Assembly: GCA_964448135.1 (NCBI GenBank)
Contig: CAYUVH010000040.1
Coordinates: 16,238 to 80,237 of the forward strand
Source of the DNA: CAYUVH01 sp964448135
GTDB taxonomy: Bacteria; Verrucomicrobiota; Verrucomicrobiia; Limisphaerales; UBA8199
DNA: 64,000 bases
Direction: 5' to 3'
The notes below the pieces were generated by a model. That model was not told the origin of the DNA. It searched no databases and saw only the letters and a program-made list of their open reading frames with translations. The translations under genes were made by a program, and so were the position numbers. Positions 45,060 to 54,301 of the stretch are shown here, piece after piece (positions within the stretch are counted from its first letter, which is position 1; every line of letters begins with the position of its first letter).

Positions 45060-48000
45060 ATGAGTAATATCTCACGTTTTTGGGCCTGCCTCGCCGGGCT
45101 CTCCCTGTTGCTCCCCGCAGTTTCGCGAGCACAACACATCGATTTGGACGGTAGCGGCATGAGCTACGTCTGGGAACAAATCTACAACGCCACCGGCCTC
45201 GCGCCGAACGCCGACAACGACAGCGACGGCGTGTCCAACCTCAAGGAATCGCTGGCCGGCACCGACCCGCTCTCCGGAACCTCCTACGCGAGCATCACCA
45301 ACGTCGGGCACGTGGGCGCGTATCTGACCGTCACGATCAGTGCCGGGCAGGGAAAGCAATATACCCTCCAGAGCACCACCACGCCCGGTTCGAACTGGCT
45401 GGCCGAAGCCTCCATCTACTCGACCAACGGAACGCCGATCACTTTCTCCTCGGCCATGGGCGCCCTGGGCAGCCCGTTCAAATACTATCGCGTCGCAATC
45501 ACCGACGTGGATTCCGACGGCGACGGCATCAACGACTGGGAGGAATACAAGCTTGGCCTCGATCCCTACAGCGCGCTGAGCAGCGGGAAGGTGGATCTCA
45601 ACGGACAGCCGATGAGCGACTATGCCTACGCGGTGAACACCTTCGCGTCGCAGAATGTGGTGACGATTTCCGCTCCCGATCCGCTTTCGTATCCGCCCGA
45701 TCCGGGGCAGACGGCGCAGAACCCGGCGATCCTGACGGTGACGCGAGCCGGCTTTCCCTTGAACTCCATCACGGTGAATGTACAGGCGGGCGGCCCGGGT
45801 CCTGGTTTTGCGACTTCGGGCGTGGACCATTTGCCGTTGCCGGTGACCGTCACGCTGCCGGCGGGAACAGTGTCGCAAAACGTTACGATTACCCCCCTGG
45901 CAAACACCAACCGGCTGGCGCCAGTGATTGCGATGCTGAAGTTGTTGCCCGGTTCCCGTTACACCGTTGGTTCGGCCAGCAACGCGAGCGTGGTGATTTA
46001 TCCCTGGGCCACGCCCACCGGCACCGGCTTGACGGCGCAATATTTCACCAACTCCAGCGCCACTTATTCCAGCACCACGAATTTCAACCCGGCCAACCTG
46101 AAACTGACGCGGGTGGACCCGGTGATCGACACCAATTGGAGCAGCAGCACGACGCTGCCCATCGCGAACAGCGGCTACTATTGCGTGCGCTGGACGGGCC
46201 AGGTGCAGCCGCAATACACCGAGACGTACTATTTCGTGGCGAACACCGACGACGGCGTGAAGCTCTGGGTGAACGACCAGCTCATCATTGATAACTGGGT
46301 CACGCGCAGCAGCGCCGCCGATGTGACCGGCAAGATCAATCTCCAGGGGGGAGTTCGCTACAACATCAAGATGGAGATGTTCAAGGCGGGTGGTAATGGC
46401 GTGGCGCATCTTTCGTGGTACAGCCCGGATCAATCCAAACAGGTCATTCCGACGAGCCGCCTGTATCCCACGAATGTCGTGCCGGCGCCGACAACGATTG
46501 TGAGCGATATGAGCACGGTGGCGTTCCTAGGCCAGCCGTTCGCGTTCGCGGTGGTCGGCGCCAACTCCGCCACCACTTACAACGCCACCGGCGTTCCGCC
46601 CGGGTTGCAGTTCAATTCCACCAATGTCGTGCCTCCGGGAGTGACTTTCCCCTCGAGCAACGGTGTGTTGAGCGGCATTCCGACGCAGGCGGGAACTTTC
46701 CAAATGAACATCACGGCCAGCAACTCCGCGGGCCTGGGTGCCTCGACGTTGATTGTACAGGTGTACGATACGTCCAACAGCAAGGTGATTCGCGAGATCT
46801 GGAACGGCGCCGGGGTGAATATCTCCGACATTCCGGTAAACACCCCCGCAGCGGTCACCAACATCCTGCCGACACTCGTCGGCACGACGAACATGGGCGA
46901 CAACTATGGTGAACGGGTGCGTGGCTATTTCACCGCTCCGGTCACCGGCGGATACAGGTTTTGGATATCGGGCAGCGACTCGGCGGAGTTATGGATTGCG
47001 AATGACGACCAACCGGCCAATCGCGTGCGCCGCGCCTGGGTGCTGCCGACCAACAATCCCGCGGGCAACCCGGTGCTGGGCACCGCTTCGCAGGATTGGT
47101 TTGAACAGGGCAGCCAGCGTTCGGCGTGGCTTTCGATGGTGGCGGGCCGGAAGTATTATATCGAAGTGCTGCACAAATCAGGCGTTGCCAGCAACGACGG
47201 TTGGGCGGTCGGCTGGCTCCAGGATACCAACGGCACAGGCGCCTCGCCCTCGGCCGGGATTCCCGGCTATGTCCTGACGCCGTACTATCCGCTGCCGCCC
47301 ACGTATCAACCCGGCACCCTGTACGCCGCAACCATGCTGGCTGATCCGGGCGTCACCAACCGGCCCGTTGGCTCCGCCACCATGCGGCTGTCCGCCGATG
47401 GCTCGCAGGCCGTTATCAATTTCGCCTTCCAGGGTGAGTCCTCGGCGATCATCGGCGAGCACATCAACAATGACCCGTACCTGGCGAGTCCGACAGTCGT
47501 CATGTACGACATCTCGGCGGCCAAGCCCCGGGCGGACGGGAGCTATTTGTGGAAGAACGTGGGTGCGGGCGTGCTCTCCGCCTCGGACGTGGCGGAAGTG
47601 ATCCGGCAGGGAAAATCGTTCATCACCATTCTGACGGCGAATTATCCCAACGGCGAAATGAGCGGGCACTTTGTGCCGGTGGAAGGCTCGCCTTCCTTCA
47701 GCCCGCCGCCGGCGCCGCCGGCCTGGACAGATGATTCCAGCAATTCGAACGCGGCCTCGCGCTTCCTGCTCCAGGCGACCTACGGCCCGAGCCCGACGGA
47801 GATTTCGAATGTGATGGCCATGGGCTACGCCGGGTGGATCTCGAACCAGTTCGGCATCCCGGCTTCGCACCACCTGCCGATCGTTTACACGAATGCCAAT
47901 CCCGATCCCACGGGCCCCTACAACGGCAACATGACCTTCAATGCCTGGTGGCAGCAATCGGTCACGGGCCCCGATCAGCTGCGGCAGCGCGTGGCCTTCG

Positions 48001-50063
48001 CGTTGAGCGAAATCATGGTGGTTTCCGATTCGGGCACGCTGCAGGACAACGCCCTCGCGCTTTCCAGTTATTATGACGCGCTGCTCGACAACGCCTTCGG
48101 CAATTTCCGCACGCTGCTGAAATCCGTGACGCTGACGCCCGCCATGGGATTGTACCTCGACATGCGTGCCAACGATGCCGGCAGCATGATCACGGGCCTG
48201 CACGCCAATGAAAATTATGCGCGCGAGATCATGCAGTTGTTTTCCGTCGGCCTAAACCGCATGTGGCCGGATGGCACGCTCGTCACCGATGCCGCCGGCA
48301 ACCTGGTGCCGACCTACGACCAGAATGTGATCATGGGATTTGCCAGCGTGTTTACGGGCTGGAACTACAACCAGGCCCTGCTGGGGAATGGACGGTTGCC
48401 GACGAAGTTCAATCCCGCGGCGGATTACGTCAACCCGATGATGCTGGTGCCCAGCCATCATGAGACGACGACCAAGCTCCTGCTGGATAATGTCGTACTG
48501 CCGATGCCTTTTGGCACGCAGGCGGACACGAACAACGTGGATTACGACACCTATTGTTCGCAGGACCTGGAGCAGGCGATGGATTCGATCTTCAACAACC
48601 AGAACGTCGGCCCTTTCATCTGCCGCCAGCTCATCCAGCGCCTCGTGACCAGCACCCCGACGCGCGATTACGTGTATCGGGTCACGCAGGCCTTCAACGA
48701 CAACGGCTACGGCGTGCGCGGCGACATGCAGGCGGTCGTCAAGGCCATCCTGCTGGATTACCAGGCCCGCAGCCCCAACGCCGCCGCGCTCACGACGTTC
48801 GGCAAGCAGCGCGAGCCGGTGCTGCGCGTCACGGCGCCCGCGCGAGCTTTCCCGGCGCCCCCGTCGCTGACCGGCACCTACGTGGAAAGCGGCAACGCGA
48901 CCATCTCGATTACCACGCCGACGCCGCATCACATGCTGAACAACGACGACGTGACCCTGGTTTTTACGGACACATCGGGCCAGATCGCTCCGCCGACGCA
49001 GGTGTATAACATCACCAATACCGGCCTTACTTCGATCACGGCCACCGCGCCGGGCCTCGGGCAGGGGACCTACTCGCAGGTCAACGGCACCAATACGTTT
49101 ACCAGCGCTGCGCACGGATTGCTGGCGGGATTCTCGGTGTATATTTCCTTCGCCACCGGCGGCGCGGCCAGCGGCGTCTATCAGGTGGCTACGGTCCCGG
49201 ATACTTCGCACTTCACCGTCCTAACCGGCGATTTGACCGCGCAGTCCGGCAGCTTTGTGTTCAGCCGGCTCGTGGGCGGTGGTTATATCATCACCCAGAA
49301 AACCAATGTGACCGTCACCACCGCCCAGGCCCACGGCATGGGGCCGGGCGACTCCGCCTACCTGTACTTCTCGTCGGGCAGCCCGACCAGCGGTGTTTAC
49401 CAGGTCACCGCGGTGCCCGCCACCAACAGCTTCACCCTCATCCTGGCTGCCACCAACAACGCCAATAGTACGCAGGATGGGTTGACGATTTATCCGTTCG
49501 ACCCGCCGCCGGTCACCCGCTCGGGCACGGTGAGCATCCAGTGGAGCACCTTCCAAATGAATGCGACGGACGGCGGCGGCAACCCGAGCCTGGCGCAGAC
49601 GCCGCTTAATTCGCCGACGGTGTTCAACTTCTTTTATCCGGACTATGCCTTCCCCGGGAGCTTGACCGCCGCCGGTCTGACCACGCCGGAGTTCCAGTTG
49701 ACCTCGGACACGACGGTCGCCTACCAGATGAATTATCTTCAGGGCGGGATCCTGTCGGGCAGCAATACCAACGGCCTGACCAGTTTCAACAGCGGCAACG
49801 GCGCGCTGGTGCTGGACATCAGCCCGTACATCACTTCGAACCAGACCGCCGCCACGGGCATTCCGGGGCTGGTGGACCGGCTCAACACGCTGTTGCTCGC
49901 CGGCCAGTTAAACGCGCGCGCGCGCACCAACATCATCAGTTACGTGACGAACACGAGTAACTTCACTTTCAGTTCCCCGCCGACGCCCACGCAAATGGGC
50001 AACCGCGTCCGGGCGGTGGTGCACCTGCTCATCAATTCACCTGATTTCACCATCCAGAAATAA
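45060..50063 (+). CDS. Giant secreted DUF1800 protein with PA14 and CHRD domains
   Basis: 1667 residues, signal peptide at the N terminus (LAGLSLLLPAVSRAQHI). In order: a calcium-binding-type stretch (DNDSDGVSNLKESLAGTDPL), a beta module containing YTLQSTTTPGSNWL and KYYRVAITD, a Calx-beta-like region, PA14-like domain 1 (~319-470), Ig-like putative domain, PA14-like domain 2 (~575-740), a CHRD-like domain (~751-885, LSADGSQAVINFAFQGESSA), and the DUF1800 domain from ~896 (AASRFLLQATYGPSPTEISN). DUF1800 is interrupted at ~1263-1482 by three short beta repeats. Starts an operon with DUF1501. Function of the family is unknown; PA14 domains usually bind glycans. Confidence 0.88.
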   Translation: MSNISRFWACLAGLSLLLPAVSRAQHIDLDGSGMSYVWEQIYNATGLAPNADNDSDGVSNLKESLAGTDPLSGTSYASITNVGHVGAYLTVTISAGQGKQYTLQSTTTPGSNWLAEASIYSTNGTPITFSSAMGALGSPFKYYRVAITDVDSDGDGINDWEEYKLGLDPYSALSSGKVDLNGQPMSDYAYAVNTFASQNVVTISAPDPLSYPPDPGQTAQNPAILTVTRAGFPLNSITVNVQAGGPGPGFATSGVDHLPLPVTVTLPAGTVSQNVTITPLANTNRLAPVIAMLKLLPGSRYTVGSASNASVVIYPWATPTGTGLTAQYFTNSSATYSSTTNFNPANLKLTRVDPVIDTNWSSSTTLPIANSGYYCVRWTGQVQPQYTETYYFVANTDDGVKLWVNDQLIIDNWVTRSSAADVTGKINLQGGVRYNIKMEMFKAGGNGVAHLSWYSPDQSKQVIPTSRLYPTNVVPAPTTIVSDMSTVAFLGQPFAFAVVGANSATTYNATGVPPGLQFNSTNVVPPGVTFPSSNGVLSGIPTQAGTFQMNITASNSAGLGASTLIVQVYDTSNSKVIREIWNGAGVNISDIPVNTPAAVTNILPTLVGTTNMGDNYGERVRGYFTAPVTGGYRFWISGSDSAELWIANDDQPANRVRRAWVLPTNNPAGNPVLGTASQDWFEQGSQRSAWLSMVAGRKYYIEVLHKSGVASNDGWAVGWLQDTNGTGASPSAGIPGYVLTPYYPLPPTYQPGTLYAATMLADPGVTNRPVGSATMRLSADGSQAVINFAFQGESSAIIGEHINNDPYLASPTVVMYDISAAKPRADGSYLWKNVGAGVLSASDVAEVIRQGKSFITILTANYPNGEMSGHFVPVEGSPSFSPPPAPPAWTDDSSNSNAASRFLLQATYGPSPTEISNVMAMGYAGWISNQFGIPASHHLPIVYTNANPDPTGPYNGNMTFNAWWQQSVTGPDQLRQRVAFALSEIMVVSDSGTLQDNALALSSYYDALLDNAFGNFRTLLKSVTLTPAMGLYLDMRANDAGSMITGLHANENYAREIMQLFSVGLNRMWPDGTLVTDAAGNLVPTYDQNVIMGFASVFTGWNYNQALLGNGRLPTKFNPAADYVNPMMLVPSHHETTTKLLLDNVVLPMPFGTQADTNNVDYDTYCSQDLEQAMDSIFNNQNVGPFICRQLIQRLVTSTPTRDYVYRVTQAFNDNGYGVRGDMQAVVKAILLDYQARSPNAAALTTFGKQREPVLRVTAPARAFPAPPSLTGTYVESGNATISITTPTPHHMLNNDDVTLVFTDTSGQIAPPTQVYNITNTGLTSITATAPGLGQGTYSQVNGTNTFTSAAHGLLAGFSVYISFATGGAASGVYQVATVPDTSHFTVLTGDLTAQSGSFVFSRLVGGGYIITQKTNVTVTTAQAHGMGPGDSAYLYFSSGSPTSGVYQVTAVPATNSFTLILAATNNANSTQDGLTIYPFDPPPVTRSGTVSIQWSTFQMNATDGGGNPSLAQTPLNSPTVFNFFYPDYAFPGSLTAAGLTTPEFQLTSDTTVAYQMNYLQGGILSGSNTNGLTSFNSGNGALVLDISPYITSNQTAATGIPGLVDRLNTLLLAGQLNARARTNIISYVTNTSNFTFSSPPTPTQMGNRVRAVVHLLINSPDFTIQK

Positions 50064-50070
50064 GCGCGTC

Positions 50071-51564
50071 ATGAAAGACAAATCCATTTCCATCCTGCGG
50101 ACCCGGCGCGAGTTCCTCCGGCAGGCGGCCTGTGCCGCGTTGGGTACGGTCGCCCTCACCTCGGCGCTCCGGGACCTTCGTCTCATCAATGCCGCGGTGG
50201 CGCAGCAACGATTGGATTTCTCGGATTACAAGGCGCTGGTGTGCATCTTCCTTTCCGGCGGCAACGACTCAAACAATCTGATCGTCCCGACCATCACGTC
50301 GGAATACAACAACTACGCAAACATTCGCACGCCGATCCTCGCGCTGCCCCAGGGATCGCTGCTGCCCATTTCACCCCTTAACAGTGACGGTCACAGCTAT
50401 GGCCTGCACCCGGTTGCCACGCAGTTGCAGACTTTGTTCGGCGAGAGCAAGCTGGCCATGCTTTTCAACACTGGCACGCTCGTCCAACACATGACTGGCG
50501 CCCAGTATCGGGCCAATTCCAAACCCCGGCCGCCGCAGCTCTTTTCGCACTCGGATCAGGTCACCCAGTGGCAGACTTCCATTCCGGATCAACCCCCGGT
50601 CACCGGCTGGGGCGGGCGTTGCGCGGACCTGCTGTATAGCGGACAACCCAATTCGAAAATTTCGATGTCGGTCTCGCTGGCCGGCGCCAATACTTTCGAG
50701 GTCGGAAACCAGGTTTCGCAATACTCCGTTTCGAACACGGGTGCGATTGCGCTTTCGGGCGTGACCGGCAATCGGCTCAACACGTTGACCAACATCCTCG
50801 GCCTGCCTTACACCAACCTGCAGACCAAAGCGTATGCCGACGTGGCCTACCATTCCATCAACACCGGCCAGGTGCTCAACACGGCGATCGATCCCTACGC
50901 GGATATTCTCGAAAAGAAGTCCGATGGTGTGACGGTGGGGACGTGGATGTGGAATGTAAACAATACGCTGACGGGCATTTATCCGAGCGGCCAGCAGGGC
51001 GGTTTTCCGGCCACCACGTTGGGCAAGCAATTGAAGATGATCGCGCGCCTGATTGCCGCGCGGAGCACGCTGGGTATGCAGCGCCAGATTTTCTTCTGCT
51101 CGGTCGGCGGTTACGACACGCATACGAACCAGACCAAGGTCACTGCCGGGGTGCCCGACACCACGCAGGGACCGCATGCGAACCTGCTCGCCGAAGTCAG
51201 CCAGTGCATGTATGCGTTCCAGCGCGCGATGGAACAACTCGGCATCGGACCCTCGGTGACGCAATTCACGTGCAGCGATTTCGGCCGGACCTTCCCGGCC
51301 AATGGCCAGGGCAGCGATCATGGTTGGGGCAGCCATCATATGGTTCTGGGCGGCGCCGTGAACGGTCAGCGCACCTACGGCAAATTCCCGGCCCTCACGG
51401 TCAACGGTCCGGATGATACGAACACCGGCCGCTGGGTGCCTTCCACGGCGGTGGACCAGTACTTCGCCACGCTCGCCTCCTGGTTCGGCGTGGACAACTC
51501 GATGATCAACGGCGTGTTTCCGAACCTGAACCGGTTCTATTCTCCGAATCTCGGCTTCATATGA
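50071..51564 (+). CDS. DUF1501 family protein, Tat-exported
   Basis: 497 residues. The N terminus has a twin-arginine signal (RTRREFLRQAACAALG), so it is exported folded. Family motifs: LVCIFLSGGNDSNNLIVP near the N terminus and SDFGRTFPANGQGSDHGWGS near the C terminus. DUF1501 proteins are alkaline-phosphatase/sulfatase-like in fold and almost always follow DUF1800 genes; their reaction is not known. It starts 7 bases after the DUF1800 gene and its TGA overlaps the ATG of the next gene (51561). Confidence 0.92.
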   Translation: MKDKSISILRTRREFLRQAACAALGTVALTSALRDLRLINAAVAQQRLDFSDYKALVCIFLSGGNDSNNLIVPTITSEYNNYANIRTPILALPQGSLLPISPLNSDGHSYGLHPVATQLQTLFGESKLAMLFNTGTLVQHMTGAQYRANSKPRPPQLFSHSDQVTQWQTSIPDQPPVTGWGGRCADLLYSGQPNSKISMSVSLAGANTFEVGNQVSQYSVSNTGAIALSGVTGNRLNTLTNILGLPYTNLQTKAYADVAYHSINTGQVLNTAIDPYADILEKKSDGVTVGTWMWNVNNTLTGIYPSGQQGGFPATTLGKQLKMIARLIAARSTLGMQRQIFFCSVGGYDTHTNQTKVTAGVPDTTQGPHANLLAEVSQCMYAFQRAMEQLGIGPSVTQFTCSDFGRTFPANGQGSDHGWGSHHMVLGGAVNGQRTYGKFPALTVNGPDDTNTGRWVPSTAVDQYFATLASWFGVDNSMINGVFPNLNRFYSPNLGFI

Positions 51565-52172
51565 ACCGCCGGCTTGCGGCCGTCCTGGTCGTAGTCGCGG
51601 CGGCTGTGGCGGGGATCTTCTTTCTGTTCAAGCGCCCGGTTGCGCCTGCTCCGCAGCCGATCATTGCGCCTGAAGTTTCTGAATCCGCCCAGCCGGCGAA
51701 ACCCGGGTCCGCAGCCAGGGCAAACCCAAACCCGACCCCCGCCGAACCGCAATTGCCGGCTCCAGCCGCTGCTGCTCCCGCGGACAGTGCCGCTCCTGCA
51801 TCCGCTCCGGCTCCGCGCATCGTGGCTTCGCCTGCTCCCGCGGCGGTCGAACCGCTGCCTGCCGACCTGGCGGACCTCCCGGCCGCGACGGTCCTGGAGA
51901 ACATGCGCACCTCGGTCCGCAACTACGGTTCGACCTTTGGCGGCAACCCGATCGGGACCAACCAGGAAATTACCCGCGCATTGAACGGCGAAAATCCGAA
52001 GCAGATCAAATTCCTGAAGGACGACGGCAACCGCATCAACGCCAACGGCGAACTCGTGGATATCTGGGGCACGCCCTACTTTTTCCATCAACTCGCCGCC
52101 ACCGACATGGAAATTCGCTCCGCCGGACCCGACCGCAAAATGTATACGAGCGATGACTTAGTGACGAAATAA
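51561..52172 (+). CDS. Membrane-anchored protein with pseudopilin-like C-terminal tail
   Basis: 203 residues. A membrane segment (AAVLVVVAAAVAGIFFLF) is followed by a ~70-residue Pro/Ala-rich linker and a compact C-terminal domain, ending VDIWGTPYFFHQLAATDME and IRSAGPDRKMYTSDDLV. That ending is like the calcium-binding tail of type II secretion pseudopilins (GspG). The N terminus lacks the prepilin GFxxxE cleavage motif, so it is not a normal pilin. ATGA overlap with DUF1501 implies translational coupling and a shared role. Confidence 0.7.
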   Translation: MNRRLAAVLVVVAAAVAGIFFLFKRPVAPAPQPIIAPEVSESAQPAKPGSAARANPNPTPAEPQLPAPAAAAPADSAAPASAPAPRIVASPAPAAVEPLPADLADLPAATVLENMRTSVRNYGSTFGGNPIGTNQEITRALNGENPKQIKFLKDDGNRINANGELVDIWGTPYFFHQLAATDMEIRSAGPDRKMYTSDDLVTK

Positions 52173-52192
52173 CGGGTCAAAAGGTTCAGGGA

Positions 52193-52213
52193 CTTCGCGC
52201 GCGACTCGCGAAG
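52193..52213 (+). terminator. Hairpin after the DUF1800 operon
   Basis: CTTCGCG (52193-52199) pairs with CGCGAAG (52207-52213), a 7-bp stem beginning 20 bases after the stop of the third gene. No T-run follows, so factor-independent termination is doubtful. Confidence 0.3.
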
Positions 52214-52358
52214 CAACTGGAAGGCGGAATGTAATCTTGTGGGGAAATTTCCAAGCAGAAGGACAGCAGCGCTGGATGACGCCATGGCCGGCGGGGCGCA
52301 TGGCACTGAATCGGGTGGCACACCGACGCGCAAGGCGAAGGCACTGGCCGGTCGGATC

Positions 52359-52666
52359 ATGTACGTTGAACGAAAGGCCGATGGCCTCACCGGCCGGGCG
52401 AGGATAGGCCGTGTCACGTTTTCCAAAACCGGCCGGACGCTTTACTACCAAGGCCGGACTTTTCAGAGCCTCAAAGGCGCGGCTTTAAGTCCAATTACTA
52501 CTGCGTCGAGACGCAGGAGAATTATTGGATTTCCGGACCGAAGCGGCGGGGTGGTGATGCATTGTATGGAGGAAGCCTGCCCATCGAAATAGATGAAGAT
52601 GTCCGGGAGGAATACTGGCGGCACATCCGGCGACAGCCGGAAAGGGTTGAAGACAAGGTCGCTTGA
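52359..52666 (+). pseudogene. Frameshifted small conserved-looking protein (~102 residues)
   Basis: From ATG 52359 the frame reads MYVERKADGLTGRARIGRV, then FQSLKGA, and goes out of register near 52476-52483. In the +1 frame it continues sensibly as GFKSNYYCVETQENYWISG and EIDEDVREEYWRHIRR to TGA 52664-52666. Adding one G in the GCGGC run would restore a single 102-residue protein with a compact mixed alpha/beta composition and no signal peptide. It resembles a small protein family sometimes mislabelled as a DXP-synthase-like protein (from memory). Whether the shift is a real mutation or an assembly error cannot be told. Confidence 0.75.
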
Positions 52667-52685
52667 GCGCACACAAGTGGTGTGC

Positions 52686-52799
52686 GGACGGTGGCTGTGG
52701 CGAAGCCCAGCCGCAGCGGGAACGAATTCCAAGGCGCGCGCCATCTGATCAGTTCTCTGGCAGACGCGCCGCGGCTAGGATTCGCCACAGCCGCCGTCC
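52686..52799. repeat. 114-bp element with 19-bp terminal inverted repeats
   Basis: GGACGGTGGCTGTGGCGAA (52686-52704) is the reverse complement of 52781-52799 at 18 of 19 bases. Just inside, AGCCGC and GCGGCT also pair. The interior has no gene. No target duplication is obvious. Likely a dispersed palindromic repeat or small MITE-like element. Confidence 0.65.
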
Positions 52800-52860
52800 G
52801 TCAGCAATTGCCCTCCGCCTCCTGAGCATGCGTCGATCCGGCCCAGGACGGGGAGTTTTA

Positions 52861-52888
52861 TTGACATAATCCGAAACAAAAATATATC
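52861..52888 (+). promoter_or_regulatory. Predicted promoter of the ROK sugar operon
   Basis: Perfect -35 box TTGACA (52861-52866), 16-base spacer, TATATC (52883-52888). The start site would be near 52894-52896, only ~5-7 bases before the ATG at 52901, so the mRNA would be almost leaderless. Confidence 0.65.
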
Positions 52889-52900
52889 TTTGCTGCAGTC

Positions 52901-54112
52901 ATGGGTGTTCAAAATCAGCGCCGCAATGGGTCGCGGCCCGCACGCGTGGCGGGCGGGCGCTTCAAGATCAAGCATGAGCTGATCGCCAGCCAGCAAGCCG
53001 ACCTCCTCCGCCTGGTCCGCGCTGGCGAGGACCTTTCCCGGATCAAACTGGCGCGCACCCTGAACCTCGCTCCTTCTACGGTTGGCATCTACGTGGACCA
53101 CCTGGTCGCAGCGGGATTTCTGTTCGAAGGCCGGGCGAAGGAACGCGAATTCGGGCGGCCGCCCACGATTCTCACGCTGAACCCCAGCGGCGGGCGGTTT
53201 GTGGGGGTGGATTTCGAGGCGCGCAACATCATGGCGGTGGCGGTGGATTTTTCCCAGCAGCCGCTCAAACAATATCACGACCGGATCACGGCCGCGGATT
53301 CGGTGCCGAGCATCCTCGACAAAATCGAACACGCGATACGACATGTCATCGCTGAGGACAAGCAGCGGGTGTTGGGAATCGGACTCGGGGTGCCCGGGCT
53401 GGCCGATCCCGAGCGCGGCATGGCTCTTTACTACAAGCACATTCCGGGTTGGCAACAGGTGGCGCTGGTCGAGCGATTGTCCAAGCGCTTCAAGGTGCCG
53501 GTGTTTTTGGAAAACAACATCCGGACGATGGCGCTGGCCGAACTGTGGTTTGGGCAGGGGCGCGGCGTGAAAAATTTCATCTGCCTCGGGGCGCGCAGCG
53601 GCATCGGCGCCGGCATCGTTATCGACGGCCACATTTACAGGGGCGCGGGCAATCGCGCGGGCGAGATCGGCGACTGGCCGAGCGCGCTGGCGCCGCGCGC
53701 GGGCGGGAAGGGCTGCAAGGGCTTCGCCACGTTGGAAGAGGTGGCGTCGTTCAAGTCCGTGCAGGAGGAACTGGCCCCTGCCGGTTCGAAGCGCGAGGTA
53801 ACGGTGAAGCAACTGGTGGAAGCCGCGCAGGCGGGAGACAAGCGGGTGCTGCAGGTGCTGGATAACGCGGCCAGGACGTTCGGCCTGGCACTGGCGCAAC
53901 TCAACTGCGCCTTCAATCCGGAGAAGATCATCATGGCCGGCGCGTTCACGGCGTTCGGCGATTTGTTCCTCGACCGGCTGAATCATTACGCGAAGGATTG
54001 CCTCATGGAAGGCTCGACCATGCGCGTGGTGAATTCAACGCTCGGCGAATTCAACGGAGCTTTCGGCGCGGCGGCTTTGGCGGTGCATGAATGGAAGCCG
54101 GCCGTGGATTAG
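52901..54112 (+). CDS. ROK family regulator/kinase-like protein
   Basis: 403 residues. An N-terminal winged helix-turn-helix (QADLLRLVRAGEDLSRIKLA, TLNLAPSTVGIYVDHLVAAG) precedes a ROK domain with VLGIGLGVPGLADPERGMAL, VFLENNIRTMALAELWFGQG and GIGAGIVIDGHIYRGAGNRA. The usual zinc motif CxCGxxGC is reduced to GGKGCKG, and the preceding conserved His is Asp in GEIGDWPS, so the zinc site seems lost. It probably represses or activates the downstream operon in response to a sugar. The ATG is near-leaderless with respect to the predicted promoter. Confidence 0.88.
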   Translation: MGVQNQRRNGSRPARVAGGRFKIKHELIASQQADLLRLVRAGEDLSRIKLARTLNLAPSTVGIYVDHLVAAGFLFEGRAKEREFGRPPTILTLNPSGGRFVGVDFEARNIMAVAVDFSQQPLKQYHDRITAADSVPSILDKIEHAIRHVIAEDKQRVLGIGLGVPGLADPERGMALYYKHIPGWQQVALVERLSKRFKVPVFLENNIRTMALAELWFGQGRGVKNFICLGARSGIGAGIVIDGHIYRGAGNRAGEIGDWPSALAPRAGGKGCKGFATLEEVASFKSVQEELAPAGSKREVTVKQLVEAAQAGDKRVLQVLDNAARTFGLALAQLNCAFNPEKIIMAGAFTAFGDLFLDRLNHYAKDCLMEGSTMRVVNSTLGEFNGAFGAAALAVHEWKPAVD

Positions 54113-54140
54113 GATATGAAGAATGGCTTTGGCGGGAAAA

Positions 54141-54187
54141 CAGCCCGCCCTCACCCCGGCCCTCTCCCCCGGGGAGAGGGAGGTGAA
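54141..54187. repeat. CCCTCTCCCC/GGGGAGAGGG palindromic dispersed repeat
   Basis: Perfect 10-bp arms (54160-54169 and 54171-54180) around one base, embedded in CGCCCTCACCCCGGCCCTC. This is a widely dispersed bacterial intergenic repeat type. It lies in the 189-base gap inside the sugar operon and could form a processing or attenuating hairpin. Confidence 0.75.
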
Positions 54188-54301
54188 TTCGGCAGGCTTT
54201 TGGTTTTACGACGACACGGGCCAGTCGGCTGCGCGAGGTTCCCGGCTGGTTTGAGCCTCGTTACCTCCGCTGCTACGGAACAGATTTGGAAGATTTAGAC
54301 T

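Noticed and set aside
52775..53986. 403-codon minus-strand frame opposite the ROK gene
   Set aside because: Antisense shadow; the ROK gene on the other strand has intact motifs and a promoter.
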